DNA from: Chlorogloeopsis fritschii
GTDB taxonomy: Bacteria > Cyanobacteriota > Cyanobacteriia > Cyanobacteriales > Nostocaceae
Length of the DNA stretch: 64,000 nt
Direction: 5' to 3' (one strand)
Assembly: GCF_043099315.1 (NCBI RefSeq)
Contig: NZ_CP170746.1
Shown: in pieces, positions 51,017-60,657 of the stretch
Numbering within the stretch: position 1 is the stretch's first letter
Layout: every line of letters starts with the position of its first letter
Program-made: the position numbers and the translations under genes
The notes under the pieces: generated by a model
Told to the model about the DNA's origin: nothing
What the model saw: only the letters and a program-made list of their open reading frames with translations
Databases searched by the model: none

Positions 51017-51810
51017 CAGACGTAATTCCTTATGTTTCCAGATTGTTCATCTATCCCATCAAATCTCTGGATAGAGTTAGCGTTGAGCGTGTGACTGTTC
51101 TCAAAACTGGTGCGCTCAAGGGCGATCGCGAGTTCGCTATCTTCGATGAATCAGGGCATTTCGTCAATGGCAAACGCAATCAGCGCGTTCATGCTTTGCG
51201 CTCTCAGTTCAATCTCGAAACCAACATCATCTCTTTGTTTGTGCAAAGAACAAAGGATATAGCCACATTTCACATCGAAAAAGAACGCAAAGCACTGGAA
51301 AATTGGTTAGGTGAGTATTTTGGTTTTCCGGTGCAGATTAGGCAAAATCTCGACATGGGATTTCCAGATGATACTGTTGCATCAGGCCCCACCATAATTA
51401 GTACAGCGACACTAGAAACCATCGCTTCATGGTATCCCGGCATTGATGTGGAAGAGGTTCGTTTACGTTTCCGCGCTAATATTGAAATTTCAGGTGTGCC
51501 TGCCTTTTGGGAAGATCATCTGTTTGCAAAAGCAGAGCAGACTGTTGACTTCCAAATTGGAAATGTAAAATTCATGGGTGTAAACCCTTGTCAAAGGTGC
51601 GTTGTCGTCACCCGCGACTCGCAAACAGGAGAAACTTACCCGAATTTCCAAAAAACCTTTGTCGTGAAGCGGCAACAATCTTTACCTGAATGGGCAGAGC
51701 GATCGCGCTTCAATCACTTTTATCGCCTCGCAATCAACACACGGCTACCTGCATCTGAGGAGGGGAAAGCGATCGTCATTGGCGATAAGCTTCAAATTTT
51801 CACCCGATAA
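51013..51810 (+). CDS. MOSC-domain protein (mARC/YcbX type, no ferredoxin domain)
   Basis: 265 residues. N-terminal beta-barrel onset VSRLFIYPIKSLDRVSVERV, then LKTGALKGDREFAIFDESGH, a VRLRFRANIEISGVPAFWED block and the likely molybdenum-binding Cys in VKFMGVNPCQRCVVVTRDSQ TG (Cys at about 194-197). MOSC proteins transfer sulfur to, or use, molybdenum cofactor, often to reduce N-hydroxylated compounds. In operon with the HTH-cupin regulator. A MobA-like gene follows 0.9 kb later. Confidence 0.9.
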   Translation: MTDVIPYVSRLFIYPIKSLDRVSVERVTVLKTGALKGDREFAIFDESGHFVNGKRNQRVHALRSQFNLETNIISLFVQRTKDIATFHIEKERKALENWLGEYFGFPVQIRQNLDMGFPDDTVASGPTIISTATLETIASWYPGIDVEEVRLRFRANIEISGVPAFWEDHLFAKAEQTVDFQIGNVKFMGVNPCQRCVVVTRDSQTGETYPNFQKTFVVKRQQSLPEWAERSRFNHFYRLAINTRLPASEEGKAIVIGDKLQIFTR

Positions 51811-51906
51811 GTAAGTAACACGACACCATTTTTGGAAATCTTGCTATCAGTGAGTTTTAAATCGGTTTGCTTGATGGCTCCTGAAAAGAGCGGAGTCTTA
51901 AAATGG

Positions 51907-52425
51907 CTATAGGAATTCTTCTTTGTGCTCTTTGTGTCCTTTGTGGTTCGTATTCAAAATCATTCTTAAAACTAAAATGAAATTTCTATAGAATACACGA
52001 GTAAATAGGCTTATTTTTGACTTAAATAAGTACACTTTTGCATGGATTAGTAGCTTTTTAAACGCAGAGGTACGTAGAGTCAGCGCGGAGAGGCGCAGAG
52101 CCTTTATGAACTTGTGAAATCCTGTACTCTTTAAAATCTCTCTAAGTACGCTGCTTGCTCGTTCTATAAATTCTTGTTCGGTTTCGTTTTCTCTCGGTTC
52201 ACCTATCTGTTTGCTAAGAGATGAGATCACCTCATCACTAGTAGCATAATTTGCAACCTCTCTACTAAATTTCTCTGCTTTTTGTGCATTATTGAGTTCA
52301 AATAACCCTCCAACCATAGGTAATAAAAGTTGCTGAATGCTAGCACCTATACTTAATTGTAAATGCTTAGTATTATCCTCAGGTAATTGTTCTGATTTTT
52401 TGTAGAAATCCTTAAAGCTATTCAT
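51907..52425 (-). CDS. Hypothetical protein with repeat-derived C-terminal tail
   Basis: 172 residues. Residues 1-107 (MNSFKDFYKKSEQLPEDNTK; LSIGASIQQLLLPMVGGLFE; EQEFIERASSVLREILKSTG) look like a genuine helical protein. From about 109 the frame enters dispersed non-coding repeats (GCGCGGAGAGGCGCAGAG at about 52093, and the CTTTGTGCTCTTTGTGTCC tract at 51920), giving ALRLSALTLRTSAFKK and HKGHKEHKEEF. The natural end was probably lost and replaced by repeat sequence. I do not recognise the family. Confidence 0.5.
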   Translation of the reverse strand: MNSFKDFYKKSEQLPEDNTKHLQLSIGASIQQLLLPMVGGLFELNNAQKAEKFSREVANYATSDEVISSLSKQIGEPRENETEQEFIERASSVLREILKSTGFHKFIKALRLSALTLRTSAFKKLLIHAKVYLFKSKISLFTRVFYRNFILVLRMILNTNHKGHKEHKEEFL

Positions 52426-52517
52426 TTATCCCTCTAAATATTTTTATTCTTGTTGACGAGATTTATAGTACTGGTAGTATTTTTTGAAGACTTCTATATA
52501 GGCAGAAACTATAGATC

Positions 52518-52712
52518 TTTCAAGATGCTGCACTTATGGCTTGGGCAAATATCAGGGAAAATGTCCGCTTACCCTTAAAGTTAGCGGGAATGCCCAAGAA
52601 AGATTCCCTGGTATTGGTGAAGCAGGCGATCGCACAAGTAGGATTGCAAGATTTTGAGCAAAGCTATTCCCGCGAGTTATCAGGCGGGATGAAAATGCGA
52701 GTATCAATCTGA
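52518..52712 (+). pseudogene. Fragment of a nitrate/taurine-type ABC ATPase
   Basis: FQDAALMAWANIRENVRLPL, then KLAGMPKKDSLVLVKQAIAQ, VGLQDFEQSYSRELSGGMKM and RVSI-stop. This is the Q-loop-to-signature piece of a NitT/TauT-type ATPase. Walker A and B are both absent. Together with the broken binding protein at 48238 it may be what is left of one transporter operon. Confidence 0.75.
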
Positions 52713-52728
52713 TTTAGGAATTGTAAAA

Positions 52729-53376
52729 ATGACAATCACCGATCCACAAGTAGAAACTGCCAAACCAAATGTTGCTATTATTCTTTTAGCGGCAGGGGCG
52801 TCAACCCGGATGGGTGTACCTAAGCAACTCCTAACCTTCGAGGGACGAAGCTTAGTTAACCGCACAATTGAGAGTGCGATCGCTTCAGTTTGCAAGCCTG
52901 TAGTAGTGGTTTTGGGAGCAAATTGCCAACAGATACGTGCCCAAATTAACCAAACTAGTGTTGAGGTGATAGAAAACCCGGAATGGAAATTGGGAATGGG
53001 CACTTCAATCAAGAGTGGAATTCTATCACTTTCCAAGTGTTTGGAAAGAATAGATGCAGTAATTCTTGCTGTTTGCGATCAACCATTTTTTTCTACTGAA
53101 ATTATTAATAACTTAGTTGCAGCATATTGTTCTACAGGAAAACCGATTGTAGCTTCCCATTATGCAGAGACAATCGGTGTACCTGCTTTATTTAGTCACA
53201 AATTTTTCTCAGAACTAGCAGCCTTAAGAGAAACTGTAGGTGCCAAATATTTGATTGAAAAACATTTGAGCGAAGTGTCCTGTGTTCCCTTTCCCTTAGG
53301 CAAGATTGATATTGATACACCACAAGACTACGAGCAATTGCAGGGGATGCATTCTGCAAATCTGTTAGAAAAGTAA
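52729..53376 (+). CDS. MobA-like nucleotidyltransferase (MocA type)
   Basis: 215 residues. NVAIILLAAGASTRMGVPKQ LLTFEGRSL is the GT-A-type nucleotide-binding onset of MobA/MocA proteins; VILAVCDQPFFSTEIINNLV and the end PLGKIDIDTPQDYEQL agree. The LAAGxSxRMGxPKxLL form is typical of molybdopterin cytidylyltransferase-like proteins that accompany xanthine-dehydrogenase-type enzymes, but no such enzyme is in the window. It follows an ABC fragment by 17 bp. The nearby MOSC gene is a possible functional link. Confidence 0.85.
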   Translation: MTITDPQVETAKPNVAIILLAAGASTRMGVPKQLLTFEGRSLVNRTIESAIASVCKPVVVVLGANCQQIRAQINQTSVEVIENPEWKLGMGTSIKSGILSLSKCLERIDAVILAVCDQPFFSTEIINNLVAAYCSTGKPIVASHYAETIGVPALFSHKFFSELAALRETVGAKYLIEKHLSEVSCVPFPLGKIDIDTPQDYEQLQGMHSANLLEK

Positions 53377-53543
53377 ATAATATTTTTGGCAAAAAGAAGC
53401 GACTATAAGGTTTTATGATAGAGGAATTATTCCTCAATTAACGTCTACTATATAAAAGCATAGAAAATGAATGCTCTGTACCGCTTGAATCCGCTTGTTC
53501 GGATTATACAAATTAAACCCACGAGTATTTGTGGTATTTGGTG

Positions 53544-54365
53544 ATGAAGAAATTAATTAAAGGTCTGCGTGAATTCAAAGCTAGCTACTTTTCAACGCAT
53601 CAAGAACTGTTTGAGCAACTTTCTCACGGTCAAAAACCCAGGGTGCTGTTTATTACCTGTTCTGACTCGCGTGTAGATCCAAATCTAATTACACAAGCCC
53701 AGTTAGGTGAATTATTTGTTATCCGTAATGCTGGTAACATTATTCCACCATTTGGAGCAACGAATGGGGGAGAGGGTGCCACAATTGAATATGCTGTTCA
53801 AGCCTTAGATATTCAGCAAATTATTATTTGCGGACATTCTCATTGCGGTGCCATGAAAGGGCTAATGAAGTTAAACAGTTTACGAGAGGAAATGCCGCTC
53901 GTACATGATTGGCTCAAATATGCAGAAGCAACCCGAAGACTGGTTTTAGATCACTACAGTCAGTACCAGGGGGAAGAACTGCTAGAAATCATGATTGCCG
54001 AGAATGTACTTACCCAAATTGAAAATTTGCGAACCTATCCAGTAATTCATTCTAAGCTTTATCAGGGACAACTTAGCATTTATGCTTGGATTTATCACAT
54101 TGAGACAGGAGAAGTTTTAGCATACGATCCGCAAAAGCACGCCTATGTCTTGCCCCAAAGCCAGCTTCCAGAAACAGAAACAGATGAGAAACTGCTACAC
54201 CAGTTTCCAGCTTGCGATTTAGCTATTCATTCTCATCAAAATCAGCACATAGAGGTTGAACCTCCTGAGAAACAAATTATCTCTACACATGAGCGGTTTC
54301 CAATGACACGGCTTTCTCCAGAGCAGATGGAGCGAATTTATCGAGGATCGAATCAGGCAAATTGA
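53544..54365 (+). CDS. ccaA: Beta-class carbonic anhydrase
   Basis: 273 residues from ATG 53544 (MKKLIKGLREFKASYFSTHQ). Zinc ligands Cys39 (FITCSDSRVDP), His98 and Cys101 (ICGHSHCGAMKGL); Asp41-Arg43 form the catalytic dyad. Length and the extra C-terminal 70 residues (EKQIISTHERFPMTRLSPEQ) fit the carboxysomal CcaA/IcfA type of cyanobacteria, which supplies CO2 to Rubisco inside the carboxysome. The TTG at 53529 is a weaker start. No carboxysome genes are adjacent. Confidence 0.93.
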   Translation: MKKLIKGLREFKASYFSTHQELFEQLSHGQKPRVLFITCSDSRVDPNLITQAQLGELFVIRNAGNIIPPFGATNGGEGATIEYAVQALDIQQIIICGHSHCGAMKGLMKLNSLREEMPLVHDWLKYAEATRRLVLDHYSQYQGEELLEIMIAENVLTQIENLRTYPVIHSKLYQGQLSIYAWIYHIETGEVLAYDPQKHAYVLPQSQLPETETDEKLLHQFPACDLAIHSHQNQHIEVEPPEKQIISTHERFPMTRLSPEQMERIYRGSNQAN

Positions 54366-54605
54366 GGTGAGAAGTTTGAATCTCTCTGACAGTGGCGATC
54401 GCATGATTTGTAAATGTGCTGCATCTCGATTTCTCGTTCCATATTTTTCCTTGAAGAATGGGTAGGGATGCGATCGCCGATCTGTTCTATAAAGTCGGTT
54501 ACCAAAGCAACTCCTCCATCAAACTCAAGTGGCGATACAAAATGCACTTTATCCAGTTAGTTCACCTGACTGGAGATTTTGGACAACTTCTGGACAAACT
54601 TGATT

Positions 54606-56198
54606 ATGCGGCGTCTTGTACTCGCTCCCAGGTGGTTGCAGATTCTAATTGTTGTAGTGTTGGCGGTTGGTATATTTTTTCGCTTTGTAAATCTGAATAG
54701 TAAAGTTTACTCCCATCATGAAATTTATACTTCATTGCGGATTGCTGGTTACACAAATTTACAAGTAAAACAGCAAATTTTTAATGGGCAAGTAATTTCT
54801 AAAGATACTTTTGCTAAATTCCTGGATCTTAATCCTCAAAAAGGCATCAACGACACGATTAAGTCATTGGCTGTAGAAGCTCCTCAGTATCCGCCAATGT
54901 ATTACTTAATTGCTCGATTTTGGGTGCAAATTTTTGGTAATTCAGTAACGGCAATCAGAAGTTTATCTGCCATGATTAGCTTACTGGTGTTCCCCAGCAT
55001 TTATTGGCTATGCCGAGAATTATTTAAAGTGCCTTTATCGGTACCTGGGATTGCGATCGCACTCGTAGCTATCTCTCCTATTCACCTCATCTACGCCCAG
55101 GAAGGGCAAGCATATATTCTTTGGATTGTCACTATTTTAATATCCAGTGCTGCTCTACTGCGAGCTTTGCGATTAGAGTCAGCACGGCAAACAGAAGAAG
55201 CTCGCATTTATAATTGGGGAATTTATACAGTTAGTTTGGCTTTTAGTTTCTATACTTTTTTGTTAAGTGGATTTATAGCAGTTGCTCATGGTATTTATGT
55301 AATTGCAACTACAAAATTTTTTCGGAATCAGATAGCTAGAGCATATTTATTATCTTCGGGCATAGCATTTTTAGCATTTACACCTTGGTTTATAGTTGTC
55401 CTTGCTAATATCTTCCAATTCTCATCTTACTCGCAGATAAGCCATTCTTTATCACCTATAAATTTAATAGCATCTTGGCTAGTACAAATAAGTCGTATTT
55501 TCTTTGATTTAAACTATAGCTCGGATAATCTATTTATCTACTTATTTACCTTCATATTTTTAGTGATAACCGGATATGCCATATATTTTATTTGGTGTAG
55601 TAATCATGAGAAAACATCATTATTTATTATTAGTTTAATAGCAGTTCCGGTAGTACCTTTGCTACTTCCAACTTTAATTTTTGGAGGAGCAAGTTCGATT
55701 CAGCGTTCATATTTGATACCTTCTTATTTAGGGATTCAAATAGCTTTTGCTTACCTGTTTGCAGTTCAACTATATAATGGTCGTTTTTCACGACGGCAAA
55801 TCTGGCAAATGATTCTAGCGCTGTTGATTAGTGCTGGTATAATTTCTTGTGCTGTTAATTTACAAGCAGAAACTTGGTGGAGTAAATTTGTGAGCTACGG
55901 TAATCCACAAGTTGCTAAAATCATTAATCAAACTTCTCGCTCATTGTTGATTAGCGATGATTTTGAAAATAACTATGGAAATTTATTTTCTCTTAGCTAT
56001 CTTGTCGAACCACAAGTTCGTTTTCAGTTAGTAAAAGATAAAAATCTACCTAAAATTCCCCAAAGTTTCAGGAATGTATTTTTGTTTAATCCTTCGCCAA
56101 CTTTGAGAAAAGGAATAGAAAAAAAATATAAGTTCAAGACTCAAATTGTTTACAAAGATAAATATTCTTCGCTTTGGAAAGTAGTAAAGCTGACTTGA
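54606..56198 (+). CDS. GT39-like (PMT_2) membrane glycosyltransferase
   Basis: 530 residues from ATG 54606 (MRRLVLAPRWLQILIVVVLA). About ten hydrophobic helices; the first loop carries NLNSKVYSHHEIYTSLRIAG (acidic pair position often D-E here H-E) and YPPMYYLIARFWVQIFGNSV with TAIRSLSAMISLLV, the pattern of PMT_2/ArnT-type lipid-sugar transferases. It would move a sugar from a lipid carrier onto an outer acceptor. Acceptor unknown. AT-rich, no partner gene nearby. Confidence 0.78.
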   Translation: MRRLVLAPRWLQILIVVVLAVGIFFRFVNLNSKVYSHHEIYTSLRIAGYTNLQVKQQIFNGQVISKDTFAKFLDLNPQKGINDTIKSLAVEAPQYPPMYYLIARFWVQIFGNSVTAIRSLSAMISLLVFPSIYWLCRELFKVPLSVPGIAIALVAISPIHLIYAQEGQAYILWIVTILISSAALLRALRLESARQTEEARIYNWGIYTVSLAFSFYTFLLSGFIAVAHGIYVIATTKFFRNQIARAYLLSSGIAFLAFTPWFIVVLANIFQFSSYSQISHSLSPINLIASWLVQISRIFFDLNYSSDNLFIYLFTFIFLVITGYAIYFIWCSNHEKTSLFIISLIAVPVVPLLLPTLIFGGASSIQRSYLIPSYLGIQIAFAYLFAVQLYNGRFSRRQIWQMILALLISAGIISCAVNLQAETWWSKFVSYGNPQVAKIINQTSRSLLISDDFENNYGNLFSLSYLVEPQVRFQLVKDKNLPKIPQSFRNVFLFNPSPTLRKGIEKKYKFKTQIVYKDKYSSLWKVVKLT

Positions 56199-56547
56199 AA
56201 ATAGGTGACAGGGTACAGGGAAAGAGATTTTCATCGCCTCGTTGTAGGTTTTTCCCATGAGGGGCTGTCTTGAAAATAAGGCAGAGGGACGTTAGGAGAC
56301 GATAATTAGAATATTTTGGAAAAAATTGCCGAAACTTTTATCCAATTCTCAGCTTAAATTAATTTTGGGAATACAAGTAAGATTTAAATTGTATCTATAA
56401 GTAGAAGGAATAAATAGAGACTAAGGACAAAAAAGAGGACAAGGGAAGGAATTGTACCAGACGCGATTAATAGCGTCTCTACCCAATCCCCTCTTAGATT
56501 ACTTAGTTCAGCGATATCTACTTGGTTAATTATATTACTTGCAATTT
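56199..56547. other. Intergenic region with a palindrome
   Basis: 349 bp; apart from the AGACGC/GCGTCT palindrome at 56459-56478 (member of the dispersed family seen at 12841) nothing is recognised. Confidence 0.4.
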
Positions 56548-57015
56548 ATGAAATTCAAACCTTTTGTAATTCTTGGTATCGCTACTCTTTTAGTAGTAGG
56601 TTGTACAAGACAGGTAAGCTCTAATCAGGCAAATACTGAAACTACACCAACAGTAAATGTAACTGCACAAAACACAACATCTGCTGAAAAGACTGGTGTG
56701 TTTAAATCTGCGGAAACACCAACTCAGGGAATGGTTAAATTTATAACAGAAAAAGGACAGCGTTATCTAGAATTTGACCAGAATTTTAAGACTAACCGAG
56801 GCCCTGACTTATTTGTTATCCTTTATCGAAATAGTACAGTGCCAGTATCTGGCATTAAAGAAAAAGATTACATCAGAATTGCCCGTTTGCAAAAAACTAG
56901 TGGCACTCAGCGCTATGCTATTCCTAGTAATGTGAAACTGGAGGACTTTAAATCGGTGGCGGTTTGGTGCCGTGCTTTCAATGCAACGTTTGGCTACGCA
57001 CCTTTAGCTAGTTAG
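56548..57015 (+). CDS. DM13-domain lipoprotein
   Basis: 155 residues from ATG 56548 (MKFKPFVILGIATLLVVGCT), with a lipobox LVVGC and a Thr/Asn-rich linker. Residues about 47-155 are a DM13 domain: KTGVFKSAETPTQGMVKFIT, YLEFDQNFKTNRGPDLFVIL and KSVAVWCRAFNATFGYAPL with the conserved late Cys. DM13 domains are proposed electron-transfer or redox domains. It stands alone. Members of this type are frequent in cyanobacteria. Confidence 0.85.
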   Translation: MKFKPFVILGIATLLVVGCTRQVSSNQANTETTPTVNVTAQNTTSAEKTGVFKSAETPTQGMVKFITEKGQRYLEFDQNFKTNRGPDLFVILYRNSTVPVSGIKEKDYIRIARLQKTSGTQRYAIPSNVKLEDFKSVAVWCRAFNATFGYAPLAS

Positions 57016-57188
57016 TTTAATTACACACTTATTGCACCCTTCTCAATAATTCTAAGGTGGGCACTGCCTAACTTTCCTCAAACCCTTATTTTTAGGTTGT
57101 GGATAGTGCCCACCCTACAAAAATTGTAATAAAGCAACTTATGTTTGATAAATAGCTATAATTTTGTTTTATAAATCGGCAGATTATC

Positions 57189-58647
57189 ATGCCGATCGCA
57201 TTACTCACTCTCCTAAAACTAATAGTGAATGAAATTACCAAAATTTGGAGGAAAATAGATGCCTGTTCGTTAAGATTACGTTTAACAGTTGGGATTGCTG
57301 TAGTTTCAGCTTTAGGTATTGGTAGCATTGCTATCTGGGCAGGCTGGGAAATGCAGAAAATCTTAATCAACAGTCACAAGCAAAATATAGAACACATTGC
57401 TGTCAGATTTCCGCGTGATGTAGAACTATATAGTGAAATGATGCCACCAGAAACTGGTGTGCAAAAAGCAATTAATAATTTGACTTCTACAAATATATTT
57501 TTATGGGTAAAAAGTCCCGATCGCAGAATTCTGGCAACATCAACAACTGCCGATAATTTATCTCAGGCGAGACTAACTCAGCTAATGTCTCTAGCCGAGA
57601 TGCCGCTGAATCCGCAAATTCACCAAATTAACCAGCGCTACTTTATTTTTTGTGGTAATTCTTTACAAGTGCAGGGTAAGGATTTGGGGAAGGTGTTTGT
57701 AGTGCAGGATATCAGCCGCGAACAGCTAATGTTTTTAGCGAGCAGACGCAGCATGGGAATTGCCAGTTTCTTGGTAATTATAGTGATTACAGGAGCGATC
57801 GCATTTTACGTTCAGCGTTCATTGCAGCCCTTACGCCAACTCAGCCAGATGACAGTCTGTCATTTCTGCCCAAGATTTACCACAAACGCAACTGCATCTA
57901 GAAAATGCACCCAAGGAGGTGAAAGAATTAGCTCAAACCTTCAACATGATGTTATCTCGTCTTTCCCAATCTTGGGAACAAGAGCGACAATTTGTGAGTA
58001 ATGTTTCTCATGAGTTACGCACCCCGTTGACGATAGTACATGGATACTTGCAAAGTGTCTTGCGACGGCAGCATAACTTAACAGAAATGCAAAAAGAAGC
58101 CTTGGCAACTGCGGCATCAGAAACAGAACATACTATTCGCCTGCTACAAGATTTACTTGATTTGGCGCGAGCAGATAGCGGTTATTTGCATTTTCACATT
58201 CAGCCGTGTATGTTGAATGATTTAGTAACAGAAATAGTAGGAATGGCAGAACAGTATAGTGAAAGAGTCATTAATATTGAAGCGAGTGATATTATTCAAG
58301 TGAAAGCTGATCGCAACCGCCTCAAACAAGTACTCTTAAATTTAATTGACAACGCTGTTAAATATTCTGCACCTGATACGCCCATTTTCATAAACTTAAG
58401 TCAGCAAGGGCAAGAAGCAATCATTCAAGTCTGCGATCAAGGTGACGGCATTCCTTTGCAATACCAATCACGAATTTTTGAGAGATTCTATCGCGTAGAT
58501 GAATCTCGCAATCACGCTACTGGTGGCACTGGTTTGGGTTTATCAATTGTTAAGACGCTCGTAGAAGGTATGGGTGGAAGTGTATCAGTGCGATCGCGCT
58601 TGGGTGAAGGTAGCGTGTTTACAGTGACTTTACAGCTTCACTACTGA
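57189..58647 (+). pseudogene. Sensor histidine kinase with a frameshift after HAMP start
   Basis: The first frame (57189 on) codes two membrane helices (VGIAVVSALGIGSIAIWAGW; ASFLVIIVITGAIAFYVQR) around a periplasmic sensor, then LQPLRQLSQMT. It then goes wrong at about 57849-57854. The other frame continues QSVISAQDLPQTQLHLENAP, KEVKELAQTFNMMLSRL, H-box FVSNVSHELRTPLTIVHGYL, N-box NLIDNAVKYS, G1 VCDQGDGIPLQYQ and G2 TGGTGLGLSIVKTL. One extra base at ATGACAGTCT would explain it. Without correction no full kinase is made. No response regulator is adjacent; surE follows by 25 bp. Confidence 0.85.
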
Positions 58648-58672
58648 GAATAACTGCCTTATACTAAATCTT

Positions 58673-59389
58673 ATGACTCTAATTCTCACTAATGATGATG
58701 GTATCGACGCCCCAGGCATTAGGGCACTGATGAAAGCTATCAATGATCTCAACACTGGTAATCAGGGATTATTAAATGAGAGCTACCCAGTCGTGATTGC
58801 TGCTCCCAAAGATCATTTATCAGGCTGCGCCCATCAAGTTACCACAACTAGCCCTATTTACGTTCACCGCCGCTCAGATTCTGAGTATGCAATTGCAGGT
58901 ACTCCCGCCGATTGTGTGAGAATCGCGCTTACACATATTTGCAAGAATATTCAATTTGTAGTTTCAGGTATCAATGCGGGTGGCAACTTGGGAGTAGATG
59001 CTTATATATCCGGTACTGTAGCCGCCGTGCGAGAAGCAGCTATGCATGGTATTCCTGGAATTGCAGTTTCTCACTATCGTAAAGGTAAGCTGAATGTTGA
59101 TTGGGATGTGGCTGCACGCTGGACGACTAATATTTTAGCTGACTTACTTACTCGTCCCTTAGAGCCAGGAACTTTCTGGAATGTGAATTTACCGCATCTG
59201 CTACCAGGAGAACCCGATCCTGAAGTTGTGTTTTGCCAGCCCTGTACTAAACCGTTGCCTGTCAACTACCGAATTGAGGGCGATGAATTCTATTATGTTG
59301 GCGTTTATCAAGAGCGCGATCGCACTCCTGGCAGTGATGTTGATGTCTGTTTTGCAGGTAAAATTGCAGTCACTAAGTTAAGGGTTTAA
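58673..59389 (+). CDS. surE: 5'/3'-nucleotidase SurE
   Basis: 238 residues. MTLILTNDDGIDAPGIRALM carries the metal-binding DD, then AAPKDHLSGCAHQVTTTSPI, YAIAGTPADCVRIALTHI, VVSGINAGGNLGVDAYISGT (metal Asn) and AAMHGIPGIAVS. SurE removes phosphate from nucleoside monophosphates and polyphosphate. Starts 25 bp after the kinase frame, probably the same transcript. Confidence 0.95.
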   Translation: MTLILTNDDGIDAPGIRALMKAINDLNTGNQGLLNESYPVVIAAPKDHLSGCAHQVTTTSPIYVHRRSDSEYAIAGTPADCVRIALTHICKNIQFVVSGINAGGNLGVDAYISGTVAAVREAAMHGIPGIAVSHYRKGKLNVDWDVAARWTTNILADLLTRPLEPGTFWNVNLPHLLPGEPDPEVVFCQPCTKPLPVNYRIEGDEFYYVGVYQERDRTPGSDVDVCFAGKIAVTKLRV

Positions 59390-59419
59390 ATTCACAAATA
59401 ATTGGGCGAATAGAATTCG

Positions 59420-59634
59420 CTACTATACGTCTAATGTGAATTAGCCGAACTCACCTTGAGTCGCACTCTCATAAATAGATTGATTGTAAAATCCAATTTT
59501 ATTGTGATAACGAACACAGATGGACACAGATAAACACAGATAAATTATCCGTGTGCATCTGTGTTTATCTGTGGTCGATTTTTATAATATGATTTTTGCT
59601 TGCTATTTTAATTCACATCAGACGTACTATACAA
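59420..59634. repeat. Nested inverted-repeat element
   Basis: Outer ends TATACGTCTAATGTGAATTA (59424-59443) and TAATTCACATCAGACGTA (59610-59627) are inverted copies. Inside lies a second palindrome, ACACAGATAAACACAGATAA (from about 59528) versus ATCTGTGTTTATCTGTG (about 59557-59573). Non-coding, about 215 bp, MITE-like. The rest of the 364-bp gap after surE holds nothing recognisable. Confidence 0.65.
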
Positions 59635-59753
59635 ATAAAGTCCAGATGATGCGTAGACTTGATAAAATAACCTGCGCAGGCAGGTTTTGATTGTGTAACC
59701 GCGATTTCTAATCGCCAAGGCTTGATTTCTTTCCCAATCAAATCTCTTCATTG

Positions 59754-60053
59754 TTAATCATCTGACTCTTCAACTAATGTCATCAAACGTTCTAGAGATT
59801 GTGTAAGTTGGCTGAGTTTTTGCAGGGAATTATCTTGGATTTCAGCAAGAGTTTGCACCGCGTCGCACAATGCCAAAATTTGATAGCCTTGTTGCTGTAC
59901 TTGTTTTCCCTGTTCTTCAACTTGAGCTGAGAGATTGTCTACTCTATATGCGAGACGCTCAATTGTCTCCGTCGTAGAGAGTACTGCTTCTCCAATTTGC
60001 TCAACGATTGATTCTAAACGACCTAATTTCACTTCTACTTCTGCTACAACCAT
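59754..60053 (-). CDS. Small coiled-coil protein
   Basis: 99 residues, nearly all coiled coil: EVKLGRLESIVEQIGEAVLS, TTETIERLAYRVDNLSAQVE, EQGKQVQQQGYQILALCDAV and LQKLSQLTQSLERLMTLVEE. Such short proteins are common next to accessory genes in cyanobacteria and have no assigned role. No partner gene is adjacent. The coding sense is supported by regular heptads. Confidence 0.6.
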   Translation of the reverse strand: MVVAEVEVKLGRLESIVEQIGEAVLSTTETIERLAYRVDNLSAQVEEQGKQVQQQGYQILALCDAVQTLAEIQDNSLQKLSQLTQSLERLMTLVEESDD

Positions 60054-60657
60054 TTTTTAACTCCTCAATAATTGAGATGAATGACAGCAAACTTTTTTAC
60101 TTGATTTTTAAATATTTTGAATAATTGAATACAAACGCCTGTTTCAGCAGATTTTGTCAACGTATTTTAGATTGATGACGCTATTAGTTTAGATATTGCC
60201 TATATATGGCAAATGCGACTGTGGAATATATCTAAGTACGTTAGTTGACTTTCACACAAGTAAAGTACTGATGATATCCACTAAGCACAGCTATGCTCAG
60301 TAACCAAAAAAGCCACTTAAGAAAAGTAGGTGCTTGCGATCGCTCCCCAGATAAAGGAATAGAACTGCTATTGATAAATAACTAAGATAATCGTTAAATC
60401 TTCAAATACGCAATGTTTTGATAGCAAAATATAACACAACTATCCCCAGTATCTACATAAAAAGTAGATATTCATCATCCCTAAGGGATATTCCAGTGAC
60501 TTTATCCGAATTTTATCAAAAATAATCATTTCCCTGAATTTTGATGAAGATTCAGTGAATACACGGTTGTAATTGTGTGCTTGAGTGAATAGTGAGCTTA
60601 TATTCTAAAGGTAAATCTTTGTAAAAATAAATTATTAGCTCAACATTCGGCTTGACA
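60054..60657. other. Long intergenic region, no gene seen
   Basis: 604 bp, AT-rich, with one HIP1 site and a small ATCTACATAAAAAGTAGAT palindrome at about 60450. No credible frame, RNA or promoter could be fixed. It includes the upstream region of the sugar-transferase gene. Confidence 0.4.
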
